51,956 nucleotides of DNA. Origin: Desulfobacteraceae bacterium. GTDB taxonomy: Bacteria; Desulfobacterota; DSM-4660; Desulfatiglandales; Desulfatiglandaceae. Positions 35,440 to 43,905 of the stretch are shown one piece after another. Numbering within the stretch: the stretch's first letter is position 1; every line of letters begins with the position of its first letter. Under the pieces are notes generated by a model, which was not told the origin of the DNA, searched no databases, and was given only the letters and a program-made list of their open reading frames with translations. Made by a program: the position numbers and the translations under genes. Location: contig JAUWMR010000027.1 of assembly GCA_030613055.1 (NCBI GenBank), forward strand, positions 1 to 51,956, written 5' to 3'.

Positions 35440-36066
35440 CTATTTGGGAGACGTTTTTGACGCTATGATCAGTCTTAATTCGGCCAAAAACAGGGGCGCA
35501 TATTGGCTTGTAAGCCGGCGTGTTTCAGAGTCGTTTGCTCCTGTAGGCTTTATAAACAGGCCATCTGCTCCGGCCTTGAACATGTCCACGGCATCACCGA
35601 TCAGGGACTTCCTGGTGTAAAACACGGCCGGTACGCCAGGGTAGTATTTGCGAACCTGACGAAGATTTGAGAGCCCGTATTTACCGTTTTGACCGATTCT
35701 TGAACAGACCTCCTCAAACATGGATCGCCAGCTATCTACGATAACAAAAAGTCTTTTCAGGTATTCGTTGGTCACGTCCCCTTCAAAGTTATCTAACCCT
35801 TCATAGACATCATCTAATGCCGGGAAACCAGAGACCTTTTCTTTTAACTCCTCTTTTGATGACATATATGGTTCCCGTACATCGCTGTCTTTTCCCCACA
35901 GATCGAGGAGAAAAAGGGCAGGGACGTTCTTGCCCAATTGCTCTTTGGCTTCATTAAAGGTGAATGTCTGAACAAACATTAAATCAGGGGCAGAGGGCGC
36001 AATTTCATTGCGTACAAGATCATGCTCGAATCTTGAATCATCTATAAAACAAATTATTGTTTTCAT
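35440..36066 (-). CDS. Atypical receiver-domain protein
   Basis: 208 aa. The N terminus MKTIICFIDDSRFEH has the acidic pair of a receiver and PALFLLDLWG supplies a possible phospho-Asp near residue 57. About 70 residues rich in acidic and aromatic residues (SSKEELKEKVSGFPALDDVY and on) then intervene before RQVRKYYPGVPAVFYTRKSL and GADGLFIKPTG, which hold the Thr and Lys positions. So the receiver fold is split by an insertion between beta-3/alpha-3 and beta-4. No output domain follows. It could be a single-domain phosphorelay or adaptor protein. It stands alone between repeats. Confidence 0.65.
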   Translation of the reverse strand: MKTIICFIDDSRFEHDLVRNEIAPSAPDLMFVQTFTFNEAKEQLGKNVPALFLLDLWGKDSDVREPYMSSKEELKEKVSGFPALDDVYEGLDNFEGDVTNEYLKRLFVIVDSWRSMFEEVCSRIGQNGKYGLSNLRQVRKYYPGVPAVFYTRKSLIGDAVDMFKAGADGLFIKPTGANDSETRRLTSQYAPLFLAELRLIIASKTSPK

Positions 36067-36383
36067 TTGTTATTTGCTCCCATTCATTAGAAAATACCCG
36101 CGCCCGTCTGCGCCTGCCCGTTGCTTGAATTTCAGGTCCTAACTGCCGTGCCATAATATAAGATGAGTGTAACCTTTTTGCGTGCATTCTCTCTCACCTG
36201 CCTGCCGGCAGGCAGGTAGCGTAGCGCAGAGCTTTAGCCCTGCATCAAAACGGTCCCGCTAAAGCGGGACTAAAGCTCTGCGCTACAAAAAAAGGTTACT
36301 CTCAAATGAGATCATTTTATGCGGCTTTTAAAAAAGAGATCCCCATGTCCCGGTACTGTTTTCAAAGCGCTAAACTATTACAA
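36067..36383. other. 317-bp intergenic region with palindromes
   Basis: Contains a perfect 20-bp palindrome CCTGCCTGCCGGCAGGCAGG (36197-36216) directly followed by the second 66-bp palindromic element. No gene supported. Confidence 0.6.
36221..36286 (+). repeat. 66-bp palindromic element, copy 2
   Basis: Starts GTAGCGCAGAGCTTTAG and ends CTAAAGCTCTGCGCTAC: the 17-bp ends are exact inverted repeats. Same inner GTCCCGCTAAAGCGGGAC palindrome as copy 1, 950 bp away. The two copies bracket the atypical receiver gene. Confidence 0.82.
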
Positions 36384-37280
36384 TTAAATAAGCCTGTGCC
36401 CGGTCAATCTCTCTAAGGCCTCTAAGTACTTCTCTTTTGTCTTCTCAACAATTTCAGATGGCAGTCTTGGTGGGGGAGGCTTTTTAGGCCAATTAATCTC
36501 AAGGAGATAGTCCCTTAAGAACTGCTTATCAAAGCTCTTTTGAGGCCCCCCTGGCCGGTATTCGTCCACAGGCCAGAATCTCGAGGAATCCGGGGTCAAA
36601 ACCTCATCAATCAGGATCAGGCGATCATCTACCATGCCAAACTCAAACTTGGTGTCTGCCACAATAATCCCCTTCTCGGCAGCCAAGGCCCTCCCAAATT
36701 CGTATATTTCAAGACTAATCCGCTTAACCTCCTCAGCGGTTTCTGTTCCCAGGATATCCGCGGCCTTTTTAAAGTTGATATTTTCATCATGTTTGCCGTC
36801 CGGTGCTTTGGTTGACGGCGTAAAAATTGGCTCAGTTAACTTATCCGATTCCCTTAAGCCCTCCGGGAGCATAATTCCACAGATACTCCCGGTTGACAGG
36901 TATTCCTGCCATCCCGATCCAGACAGATAACCCCTGACGATACATTCCACGGGCAAAGGCATCGCCTTTCTGACCAGCATGCTGCGCCCCTCAAGCTGGC
37001 TGATGTATCCCCTGCAGTCTTCTGGATACGTACCAGGATCACTGCTCACCAGATGGTTTTCCACAATAGACTCCAGCTCCTTGAACCAGAACAAGGAAAT
37101 TTTCGTCAGGATTTTCCCTTTATCCGGAATAGGATCATCCATAACAACATCAAACGCCGACATCCTATCACTTGCCACAATCAGCAACAGGTCGTCCACT
37201 TCATAGACGTCTCTTACCTTTCCACGCTTTAAGAGTCTGAGCCCTTCAAAATTGCTTTGCTTTACTATATTGGAATCCAT
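36384..37280 (-). CDS. purC: Phosphoribosylaminoimidazole-succinocarboxamide synthase
   Basis: 298 aa from ATG 37280, with AGGAG upstream; an extension to 37331 has no site. Family motifs: [68 protein letters not shown]. It joins aspartate to CAIR in purine synthesis. The length and the SGSGWQEY segment fit the longer PurC form of about 300 aa found in many proteobacteria. No other pur gene is adjacent. Confidence 0.96.
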   Translation of the reverse strand: MDSNIVKQSNFEGLRLLKRGKVRDVYEVDDLLLIVASDRMSAFDVVMDDPIPDKGKILTKISLFWFKELESIVENHLVSSDPGTYPEDCRGYISQLEGRSMLVRKAMPLPVECIVRGYLSGSGWQEYLSTGSICGIMLPEGLRESDKLTEPIFTPSTKAPDGKHDENINFKKAADILGTETAEEVKRISLEIYEFGRALAAEKGIIVADTKFEFGMVDDRLILIDEVLTPDSSRFWPVDEYRPGGPQKSFDKQFLRDYLLEINWPKKPPPPRLPSEIVEKTKEKYLEALERLTGHRLI

Positions 37281-37362
37281 GTTTTTTCTCCTGAAAGGAA
37301 TTTTCGCTCGTTTTTTCAGGTTGACGTTCATCTTAATGGGCTAAACTATTACCAGATTTTTA

Positions 37363-38778
37363 TCATCGGCTTGTACGGTATCTGTCGAGTCTTCGCATAT
37401 AATCCTTGTAGTACCTCAGCACACCGTTTCGAAATGAGACTGTCTCATCATATGGCGGGATACCTTCGTATTGTTTAATCCGATGAGGCCCTGCATTATA
37501 GGAGGCCAATGCAAGGCTAATATCTCCTTTCTGCATTTTCATCATCGAGGCAAAATACTTGGCCCCGTATTTGATCGCCTTGCGTGGATCCAATCTATCA
37601 TCAGTCCCGTTTTTTAATAGTTCCCTTTTGTAACGTGCGAATAATTCCGTCCGCCTCTTCTTGAATTTCAAAGATTTTTTCATCAGTTCTCTTGCACGTC
37701 TTGCATATTTTAATTTGTTTTCTTCATTTATCACGGATAGGAGTCTAATAGCATTGTTCCTGAGACTTCGTTCACGCCCCATAAAAGTCCCCGCGTCATT
37801 AAAATAGGATGGCATGAAAATACTCTTCATCCCAAGTCCCTTTGCCGTTTGAGGCATGATCTGGGTGAGCCCCACCGCTCCAACCTGCGACACCGCACGA
37901 GGATTAAAACCGGACTCCTGCTTGATCAATGCGGAAAACAGCATAAGATCGACCGGATACCCGGACCCTTTTTGTTTATCAAGTATAGGATGCAGTATTC
38001 CGATGTAGCGTGATCCGGCCCTTCCCAGGGCATAATTCCACGCGGAAAATAAATCTCCCGTACTGACCTCATAGACCCTGTCAAGATCGTACCGGTTGAT
38101 CTTTTTTAAAGACGCCTTTTTCATAAATCCGTTGAATACGTAATTCACAAAACGGATGTTTTCGCTACTTAACGGACCCTTTTTAGGTTTCAGACCATGG
38201 CAGATGTTATAAAAATGACCCAGACCATCCCTCAAGTTGTTGGAAAATCTGGACAGGGTCTCCTTCAGCACATCTTCCAATAGAGCGGAGCACATGTCCT
38301 TTTGCAGTCTCTCATCGTTTTTACTGTTCAACACCGCCTTGTAATCCGCCAGATGTTTTCTGGCAGAGAGAAGCAGTTTATTTCGGGAAACGGCAAGGTT
38401 AGCCACCTTTGTCACATGTTCTCCCGGGAATCTTTCCCTTTCCTGGGTTGCCAGTGCCACAATCGCGTCTTCAAACAGGTCATCAGATCTCTTCAATAAT
38501 GACTTCGCAGCCAAATAGTTTCGATCCATCAAGACCTTAAGGCCAAGTGAGCGCCCGACTTCCGGATTTACCATCAGGACACCCTCTTCTCCCGTGTAAG
38601 ACCCGTCTGACAGGCTTTTTTTATGTAATTTATGGTTATACGCAATAACGCTGTTCTTTAAAATGGAGATATCAGTGCCGGCAAAGGATGGAAAAACAAC
38701 AGCAAATATAGCCAGGAGAAAAAAGGCGAAAATAATTAAAAAAGCAGGTCGTTTGACTTTTCTTCCTTGAAAATTCAC
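37363..38778 (-). CDS. SLT-family lytic transglycosylase
   Basis: 471 aa with an N-terminal membrane or signal segment (about 10-33) and a helical middle part. The SLT catalytic domain follows: FSALIKQESGFNPRAVSQ with the catalytic Glu, GAVGLTQIMPQTAKGLGM, and ALASYNAGPHRIKQY. It cleaves peptidoglycan glycan strands to anhydromuropeptides in the periplasm. An insert of about 70 residues (RNNAIRLLSVINEENKLKYA and a Lys/Arg-rich helix) sits between the two SLT motifs, longer than usual. It follows purC in the same direction upstream of it. Confidence 0.88.
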   Translation of the reverse strand: MNFQGRKVKRPAFLIIFAFFLLAIFAVVFPSFAGTDISILKNSVIAYNHKLHKKSLSDGSYTGEEGVLMVNPEVGRSLGLKVLMDRNYLAAKSLLKRSDDLFEDAIVALATQERERFPGEHVTKVANLAVSRNKLLLSARKHLADYKAVLNSKNDERLQKDMCSALLEDVLKETLSRFSNNLRDGLGHFYNICHGLKPKKGPLSSENIRFVNYVFNGFMKKASLKKINRYDLDRVYEVSTGDLFSAWNYALGRAGSRYIGILHPILDKQKGSGYPVDLMLFSALIKQESGFNPRAVSQVGAVGLTQIMPQTAKGLGMKSIFMPSYFNDAGTFMGRERSLRNNAIRLLSVINEENKLKYARRARELMKKSLKFKKRRTELFARYKRELLKNGTDDRLDPRKAIKYGAKYFASMMKMQKGDISLALASYNAGPHRIKQYEGIPPYDETVSFRNGVLRYYKDYMRRLDRYRTSR

Positions 38779-39282
38779 GAAACCTCCAGTGCGGTAACAG
38801 CATTTATTAACACGGAAGTGACACTTTAGTTTAAAAAACCGATCATCTGTTACAGGGCCGTGGTTTTTTAAAAAGCAAAAGTATTACACATGGAATTTAT
38901 TTGATAAGAACTTCCTTTTTTGTGTGGGGAGTTTAGGGAAATTGGCCTTGTGTGTCAAGAGAAAATGTGTAGCAACATATGGTGTTTAGGGATTGCGGCA
39001 TGGCAGATGCAGTTTTAAGTGTTTAGCAAAAGTCAACATAAGAAACAACTTCCCCTATTTTAGTATTTGTAAACCGTCCCGATATGGTCCACTTTTCATA
39101 TGAACGTTTCTTGGTTAACCAGTTAAGGGCGCATTTCCAGCTTGAATTTACACCCATAAAGCTGAAATTCAAAAAAAGAAATTGATCGTTAACATATTTT
39201 AAAAAGCAAAATCTTTATATGAATTTTCGCTAAACAGAAAAAATATGTTATAAGGGGGCACTTAAAAAAAAAGGTGAATATC
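38779..39282. other. 504-bp AT-rich intergenic region
   Basis: Divergent promoters for the transglycosylase and the two-component genes should lie here. I see an AT-rich tract and a GGTTAACC palindrome near 39113-39120, but no motif I can assign with confidence. No gene supported. Confidence 0.4.
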
Positions 39283-39960
39283 ATGCGCTTACTTCTGGTT
39301 GAAGATGATCTAAAGATTGCCTCCTTTGTTAGGAAGGGTTTGGAAGAGGCAGGTTTTGCCGTGGACCACGCTGCAGATGGTGAAGATGGACTCTCTCTGG
39401 CACTGAATGAGCCTTATGATGTGGCCATAATCGATATCATGCTACCCAAACTGAATGGTTTAACGCTCATTGCGGAACTAAGACGGCAAAAGGTCAATAC
39501 CCCTGTAATCATATTGAGCGCCAAACGCACTGTAGATGATCGGATCAAAGGGCTCCAGACTGGGAGCGACGATTATTTATCCAAACCGTTTTCTTTCTCT
39601 GAGCTTTTGGCACGTGTGCAGGCGCTGATCCGAAGGGCCAGCGGGACCACTGAGCCCACCATCCTTACTTGTGAAGGCCTTACCCTGAATCTTATTACAA
39701 GAGAGGTCAAAAGACGAGATAAAGTCATTGGTCTTCAGCCCAAGGAGTTTGCCCTTCTCGAATACCTCATGCGCAATGCGGGAAGGGTTGTTTCTAAAAC
39801 AATGATCATGGAACATGTTTGGAACTATGATTTTGTCCCGCTAACAAACGTGGTTGAAGCCCGAATATGCATATTGCGCGATAAAATTGATAAGGATTTT
39901 GAGAAAAAACTGATTCAGACTATACGGGGAGCGGGATATGTCCTCAAAGAAGATCATTAA
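39283..39960 (+). CDS. OmpR-family response regulator
   Basis: 225 aa from ATG 39283 (MRLLLVEDDLKIASFV) with AAGGTG upstream. Receiver 1-115: Asp pair 8-9, phospho-Asp51 in VAIIDIMLP, Lys in YLSKPFSF. Winged helix 130-223: PKEFALLEYLMRNAGRVVSK, VWNYDF and RICILRDKID. It resembles CusR/CopR-type regulators of metal or envelope stress. The kinase gene overlaps it by 23 bp. Three 11-bp repeats further downstream, before a radical SAM gene, are its likely target. Confidence 0.92.
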   Translation: MRLLLVEDDLKIASFVRKGLEEAGFAVDHAADGEDGLSLALNEPYDVAIIDIMLPKLNGLTLIAELRRQKVNTPVIILSAKRTVDDRIKGLQTGSDDYLSKPFSFSELLARVQALIRRASGTTEPTILTCEGLTLNLITREVKRRDKVIGLQPKEFALLEYLMRNAGRVVSKTMIMEHVWNYDFVPLTNVVEARICILRDKIDKDFEKKLIQTIRGAGYVLKEDH

Positions 39961-41359
39961 TATTAAAATAGGACATACACTGGCATTCAGGTTATCCCTC
40001 TGGTATGCGGGGATCTTTATTCTTTCATCCATGGTTGCTTTTGTAATCTTTTATAGCATTACTGCTTCCACTATCCAGCGTAGCATGGACCGACAGCTCT
40101 TGAATGAGGTGAAAGAATTTACTTCCTCGTTGGCCCTAAATGGTGTGGAAGAAATTAAGAGTGAGATAGTTCTTGAAGCCGAGTCTGAAGGCATTGATAA
40201 GATGTTTTTTCGTCTGTTAAATGCGAAAGGGGAGCAGATAGCGTCAACAAACATGTCATCCTGGGGAAATGTGGGCATTGGCAAGATTTCATTAGCTCGG
40301 ATAAATGATGGTGAGGGCCCAGTATTCGAAACCCTGACCATCCCTGGACGTCAATTTAAAGCCCGTATCATTTATGGATTAATCGGACCTGAAATGATTT
40401 TACAAATAGGGAAATCTCTTGAGGAAAATACGTTACCGGCAGAACTCCTTAGAGAGATATTCGGGACAACAATAGCGTTTCTCGTGATTGTATCTGCTTT
40501 AGTTGGATGGTTTATGGCCAGGCGTGCCCTATCGGGTGTCGGTGAAGTGACTCGAACGGCACTGGACATAACAAAAGGAGCCTTTGACCAAAGGGCACAG
40601 GTGAGAGCAAAGGGTGACGAAATCGAGCAACTTTCAATTGCCTTCAACAGGATGTTAGACCGTATTCAGGAGCTGGTCACCGGGATGAAAGAGGTGACAG
40701 ACAATATTGCCCATGATCTTAAAACGCCTATCACCAGAATTCGCGGTCTTGCTGAGTCAAACTTAAATACTGGGAAATCCAATGATGGGTGTCAGGATCT
40801 GGCGGCTGACACCATTGAGGAGTGTGATTACATAATGCAACTGATTAACACCATGCTTGAGATTTCAGAAACAGAGTCGGGTGTGGCTGAACCTGCCAAA
40901 AAGGAAGTGGCTATGGCCAAAGTGATCTGGGGTGCCTGTGATCTGTTTCGCCCGATAGCCGAGAATAAAGGTATCAGACTCATCTTTGAAGCCCATAACA
41001 GTGCTTTTGTCTCAGGAGACATTCGTGGTCTTCAAAAAATGATTGCCCATATTTTGGAAAATGCGATCAAGTACACCGACACCGGAGGAACCGTGAGTAT
41101 TTCACTTCATAATGATAACGGACAAATTGTCATTGCCATTCATGATACAGGGATCGGAATTTCCGAGGAAGACCTGCCCCATATATTTAAGCGACTCTAC
41201 CGGTGTGATTCGAGTCGATCCCAGTCAGGCTTCGGACTGGGACTCACTCTCGCCATGGCCGTTGCCCGCGCACACGGCGGTGAAATTACTGCCGCAAGCC
41301 GTCCCGGTGAAGGGAGCATATTTACAGTGATCCTCCCCCGGGCTTCCTATTCGCTTTAA
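39938..41359 (+). CDS. Sensor histidine kinase with HAMP domain
   Basis: 473 aa. Two membrane segments (about 18-42 and 172-195) bracket a 130-residue periplasmic sensor. HAMP follows (GVGEVTRTALDITKGAFDQ), then HisKA with His259 in TDNIAHDLKTPITRIRG and an ATPase domain with LENAIKYTDTGG, IHDTGIGI, and FGLGLTLA. Class and length fit CusS/CopS-like kinases. It is the cognate partner of the regulator encoded immediately upstream. Confidence 0.92.
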   Translation: MSSKKIINIKIGHTLAFRLSLWYAGIFILSSMVAFVIFYSITASTIQRSMDRQLLNEVKEFTSSLALNGVEEIKSEIVLEAESEGIDKMFFRLLNAKGEQIASTNMSSWGNVGIGKISLARINDGEGPVFETLTIPGRQFKARIIYGLIGPEMILQIGKSLEENTLPAELLREIFGTTIAFLVIVSALVGWFMARRALSGVGEVTRTALDITKGAFDQRAQVRAKGDEIEQLSIAFNRMLDRIQELVTGMKEVTDNIAHDLKTPITRIRGLAESNLNTGKSNDGCQDLAADTIEECDYIMQLINTMLEISETESGVAEPAKKEVAMAKVIWGACDLFRPIAENKGIRLIFEAHNSAFVSGDIRGLQKMIAHILENAIKYTDTGGTVSISLHNDNGQIVIAIHDTGIGISEEDLPHIFKRLYRCDSSRSQSGFGLGLTLAMAVARAHGGEITAASRPGEGSIFTVILPRASYSL

Positions 41360-41390
41360 CCCTCCTTTTTCCCCCAACATTACAAAACAA

Positions 41391-41424
41391 TAATCTTCTG
41401 GTAATCTTCCGGTAATCTTCCTGG
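41391..41424 (+). promoter_or_regulatory. Three 11-bp direct repeats, likely OmpR-type operator
   Basis: TAATCTTCTGG (41391), TAATCTTCCGG (41402) and TAATCTTCCTGG (41413) follow each other at 11-bp steps. Tandem repeats with 11-bp phasing are how OmpR/PhoB-type regulators bind. They lie 62-95 bp before the radical SAM start, beside AT-rich GGTATATAGATAAC that could be the promoter core. Confidence 0.65.
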
Positions 41425-41485
41425 TATATAGATAACGCTAAAAATCCCGTGGATTTAACCTTGGGAATGAAAGGTGTGAAACAAA

Positions 41486-42898
41486 ATGAGACATAAAAAC
41501 CCCTTGTGTATATATCCGTATAAGCAGGAGTTGAAAGCCTTTGGTTTTTTACCGCCCATAGGCATTGAGTATATAGCAAGTGCTATTGAAGATATTGTTG
41601 ATAGTGTAAAAATAATTGACTTGAGATATGAAAAGAAGCCGCTATCCTCATTTATAGATAAAAAAACGGATTTGGTATTAGTAAGTTATAATTGGGGTTT
41701 TGAAGAGAGGTTAGTAAAGGATACAATCAATAGCATACCAAAAAATATAACAGTAATATTAGGTGGAAGACATGCAACAGAACATGTTGAGGAACTCTTT
41801 GAAAATATTCCCCGAATAGATGGAATTGTGCGAGGGGATGGTGAGGTGGCCGCAAGGGAAATTGTCCAAAAAGGCATTTCACGTGATATAGATGGACTGT
41901 CATTTAGATTAAATGGCAAGATAGTGCACAACAATAATAGAAGGCTTGAGCCTGTCCGAAGCGATTACTTCCCGGACAGGAAACTTCGTCGTTATAAATA
42001 TATGGTTACATTCGATGAATTTAACTCAGATATTCAGATAGACCTTATTTTGGGATCGAGAGGTTGTCCATTCAACTGCAAGTTCTGTGATTTTAAATTT
42101 AATCCATTAGGGGAGAAGAGAAAGTGGTCATGTAGAACGCCAGAGTCAGTAATATCAGAAATCAAAACCATAGAAGCTGAGGTGATCGGCTTTGCAGACG
42201 ATATTTTTACTGCGGATATGGACTGGGTTGAACGTTTATGTGACCTACTAATTAAAGAAGGCATTAGAAAAAAATATTTGATAAATGCGAGATTAGAAGT
42301 TGCGAAAAGACCCGATGTTCTTAAGAAGATGTATAAGGCGGGTTTCGCGGTGTTTCTGTTAGGAGTAGAGTCCGCTCATGATAAGACCTTAGCATCAATG
42401 AATAAGGGGTTTACTGTTGCAAAAATAAGGGAATATTTTGAGGTATTGAAAAAATTTAATTTTATCTATCATTGTTATTTTATCTTAGGGAATATAGGCG
42501 AAACCAGGGGTGAGATCCTTGATATAATAAAACTCTCACATGAACTTGGCATGGATACGCTTGGCTTATCAATATTAAGGGCCAGCAAATACTCTCCTAT
42601 CAAAGAAATAGTAAAACAACTTGATGATTACCATATTGAAGAAGACTCAGGTAAGGTATACTCTGATATGTTGTCTATTGACGACCTTCAACAGATACGG
42701 AGGGATATATATTCCTCATTCTTTACAATACCAGTGATACTAAGAATATTAAGGAAGTTGATAATACACAGATTTCTTACAATTGGGCGTCTCAGTAAGA
42801 TAATAATACATATAGCAAGGAAAAAGATACAAAAAATGGCCAAAAAAAGGAATTCAACAATCACGATTAAAGAGCTTAAACCAATTCACAAGATTTGA
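41486..42898 (+). CDS. B12-binding-domain radical SAM protein
   Basis: 470 aa. N-terminal cobalamin-binding-type domain (IGIEYIASAIEDIVDSVKII near 26-45, VILGGRHATEH near 90-100, IDGIVRGDGE near 111-120). Radical SAM core with SRGCPFNCKFCDF: Cys194, Cys198, Cys201 hold the [4Fe-4S] cluster. IGFADDIFTADM and LGVESAHDKTLASMNKG follow. The C terminus is basic and helical. Codons look more AT-rich than in the genes at 28-38 kb (many ATA, AGA), which suggests acquisition. It lies downstream of a two-component pair and tandem operator repeats. Substrate unknown. Confidence 0.87.
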   Translation: MRHKNPLCIYPYKQELKAFGFLPPIGIEYIASAIEDIVDSVKIIDLRYEKKPLSSFIDKKTDLVLVSYNWGFEERLVKDTINSIPKNITVILGGRHATEHVEELFENIPRIDGIVRGDGEVAAREIVQKGISRDIDGLSFRLNGKIVHNNNRRLEPVRSDYFPDRKLRRYKYMVTFDEFNSDIQIDLILGSRGCPFNCKFCDFKFNPLGEKRKWSCRTPESVISEIKTIEAEVIGFADDIFTADMDWVERLCDLLIKEGIRKKYLINARLEVAKRPDVLKKMYKAGFAVFLLGVESAHDKTLASMNKGFTVAKIREYFEVLKKFNFIYHCYFILGNIGETRGEILDIIKLSHELGMDTLGLSILRASKYSPIKEIVKQLDDYHIEEDSGKVYSDMLSIDDLQQIRRDIYSSFFTIPVILRILRKLIIHRFLTIGRLSKIIIHIARKKIQKMAKKRNSTITIKELKPIHKI

Positions 42899-42970
42899 CA
42901 CCCAAGCCGAATTCCTTTAATTCATTAGCAAAGGCCAAAGGCAAAAGACGCAAACCATATGGTCTGGGGA

Positions 42971-43084
42971 TCAAGTCTGCCGTTGACTCTTGGTACATTT
43001 ATCTTCTGTTTTTCATAAGTATTTATGCTTCCGTTCCTTAATACATTTTTTTCAGTCTTCTTTTACAGATTCGTGAATGAATTT
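42971..43084 (+). repeat. 114-bp duplicated segment, copy 1
   Basis: Starts TCAAGTCTGCCGTT and includes ATTTATGCTTCCGTTCCTTA and TTTTACAGATTCGTGAATGA. A nearly identical segment lies at 48367-48481 in the same orientation, and its first 14 bp recur at 50699. It ends beside an inverted-repeat end at 43085. Confidence 0.85.
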
Positions 43085-43905
43085 ACCCTAACGTTGTAAA
43101 AGTCGAGGTGCTGCAGATCCGCGGCGTCAAAGGTGAAGTCGTAGTAGTATACTGCGAATCCTTGACAACAAAGAAAATGCGTATTATCGACGACCTAGGC
43201 CGTTTAAAAAGAAAAAAAGTGTTACCCATGTGCCTTGAGAGATTTGTTACCTATCTTCCTTTTACTTCTCCTGGTCTCCATTCGGACTTATTTCGGCGCC
43301 AGCCAGAGCTTTCTTCTTGTCATAGAACAACAGCGATAGCATTACAGGTGTAGTGTAGACGGCGTATTTTCCGCACTTCCTCAGAAACTCACGACGCTCA
43401 TCCCTCTGTCCGGCCCTGTGGTTCAGGTTCATTCGACTTATTTCTATTGAAATCCTTGGAATCGGTAACTGGTTCCGGCATGGGAACCTCCTTTCTCCTG
43501 TTCTTCAGAAACTCTTATGAGCGTATGCAAAGTAAAAAATTCAATAGCTTTTTTTTAAGGTAAAAAAAGTTTTTTGTCAATGGGCATGACATTTCAGGAA
43601 AGCGCCTTCCAGGATGCTGACAGGTTTCTTGCTCCGTCCCAAGCGGGAGAGATTCCTCTATCTACCCGTGAAAGCGCTGTCCTTCTTCCTCAAATTCAAC
43701 AGACCCAATAATGTGTCTCTTCTGGGCCCAAAAACATATTTTTTCAACAAATACATTGAATACTTCGCGCGCCCTCTCGCGAGACCCAGGGCATTGTTGC
43801 TGCATCCCAGTAGCACATAAATCCGTCTGGCCGAAAACGTGCGGAAACCTTGAAGTATAAAGGTTTTTAACAATGCTAACCGTGTTGTTTATGCAACGTT
43901 AGGGT
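43085..43905. mobile_element. Possible element remnant bounded by 12-bp inverted repeats
   Basis: ACCCTAACGTTG (43085-43096) and CAACGTTAGGGT (43894-43905) are exact inverted repeats 0.8 kb apart. The left one abuts the duplicated 114-bp segment, the right one the stop of the next radical SAM gene. Inside lie a frameshifted small gene and no transposase. It may be a decayed element or chance. Confidence 0.3.
43262..43481 (-). pseudogene. Frameshifted small twin-arginine-type protein
   Basis: ATG at 43481 sits behind a strong AGGAGAAAGGAGG site. The frame gives MPEPVTDSKDFNRNK... and stops after 27 codons at TGA, just before DERREFLRKCGKYAVYTTPV in the next frame, which runs to TAA at 43262-43264. 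Removing one G from the GGG near 43403 joins both into a 72-73-aa protein. ERREFLRKCGKYAVYTTPVM with the hydrophobic stretch that follows resembles Tat-type signal leaders of small proteins. It lies between two radical SAM genes, so it may have been the substrate peptide of one. A sequencing error in the G run is possible. Confidence 0.6.

Noticed and set aside
43614-43873. Short reading frames on both strands between the radical SAM genes
   Set aside because: They overlap each other on opposite strands, lack ribosome sites and show no family pattern.
42899-43904. Intact insertion sequence
   Set aside because: Exact 12-bp inverted repeats exist but no transposase or target duplication could be seen.
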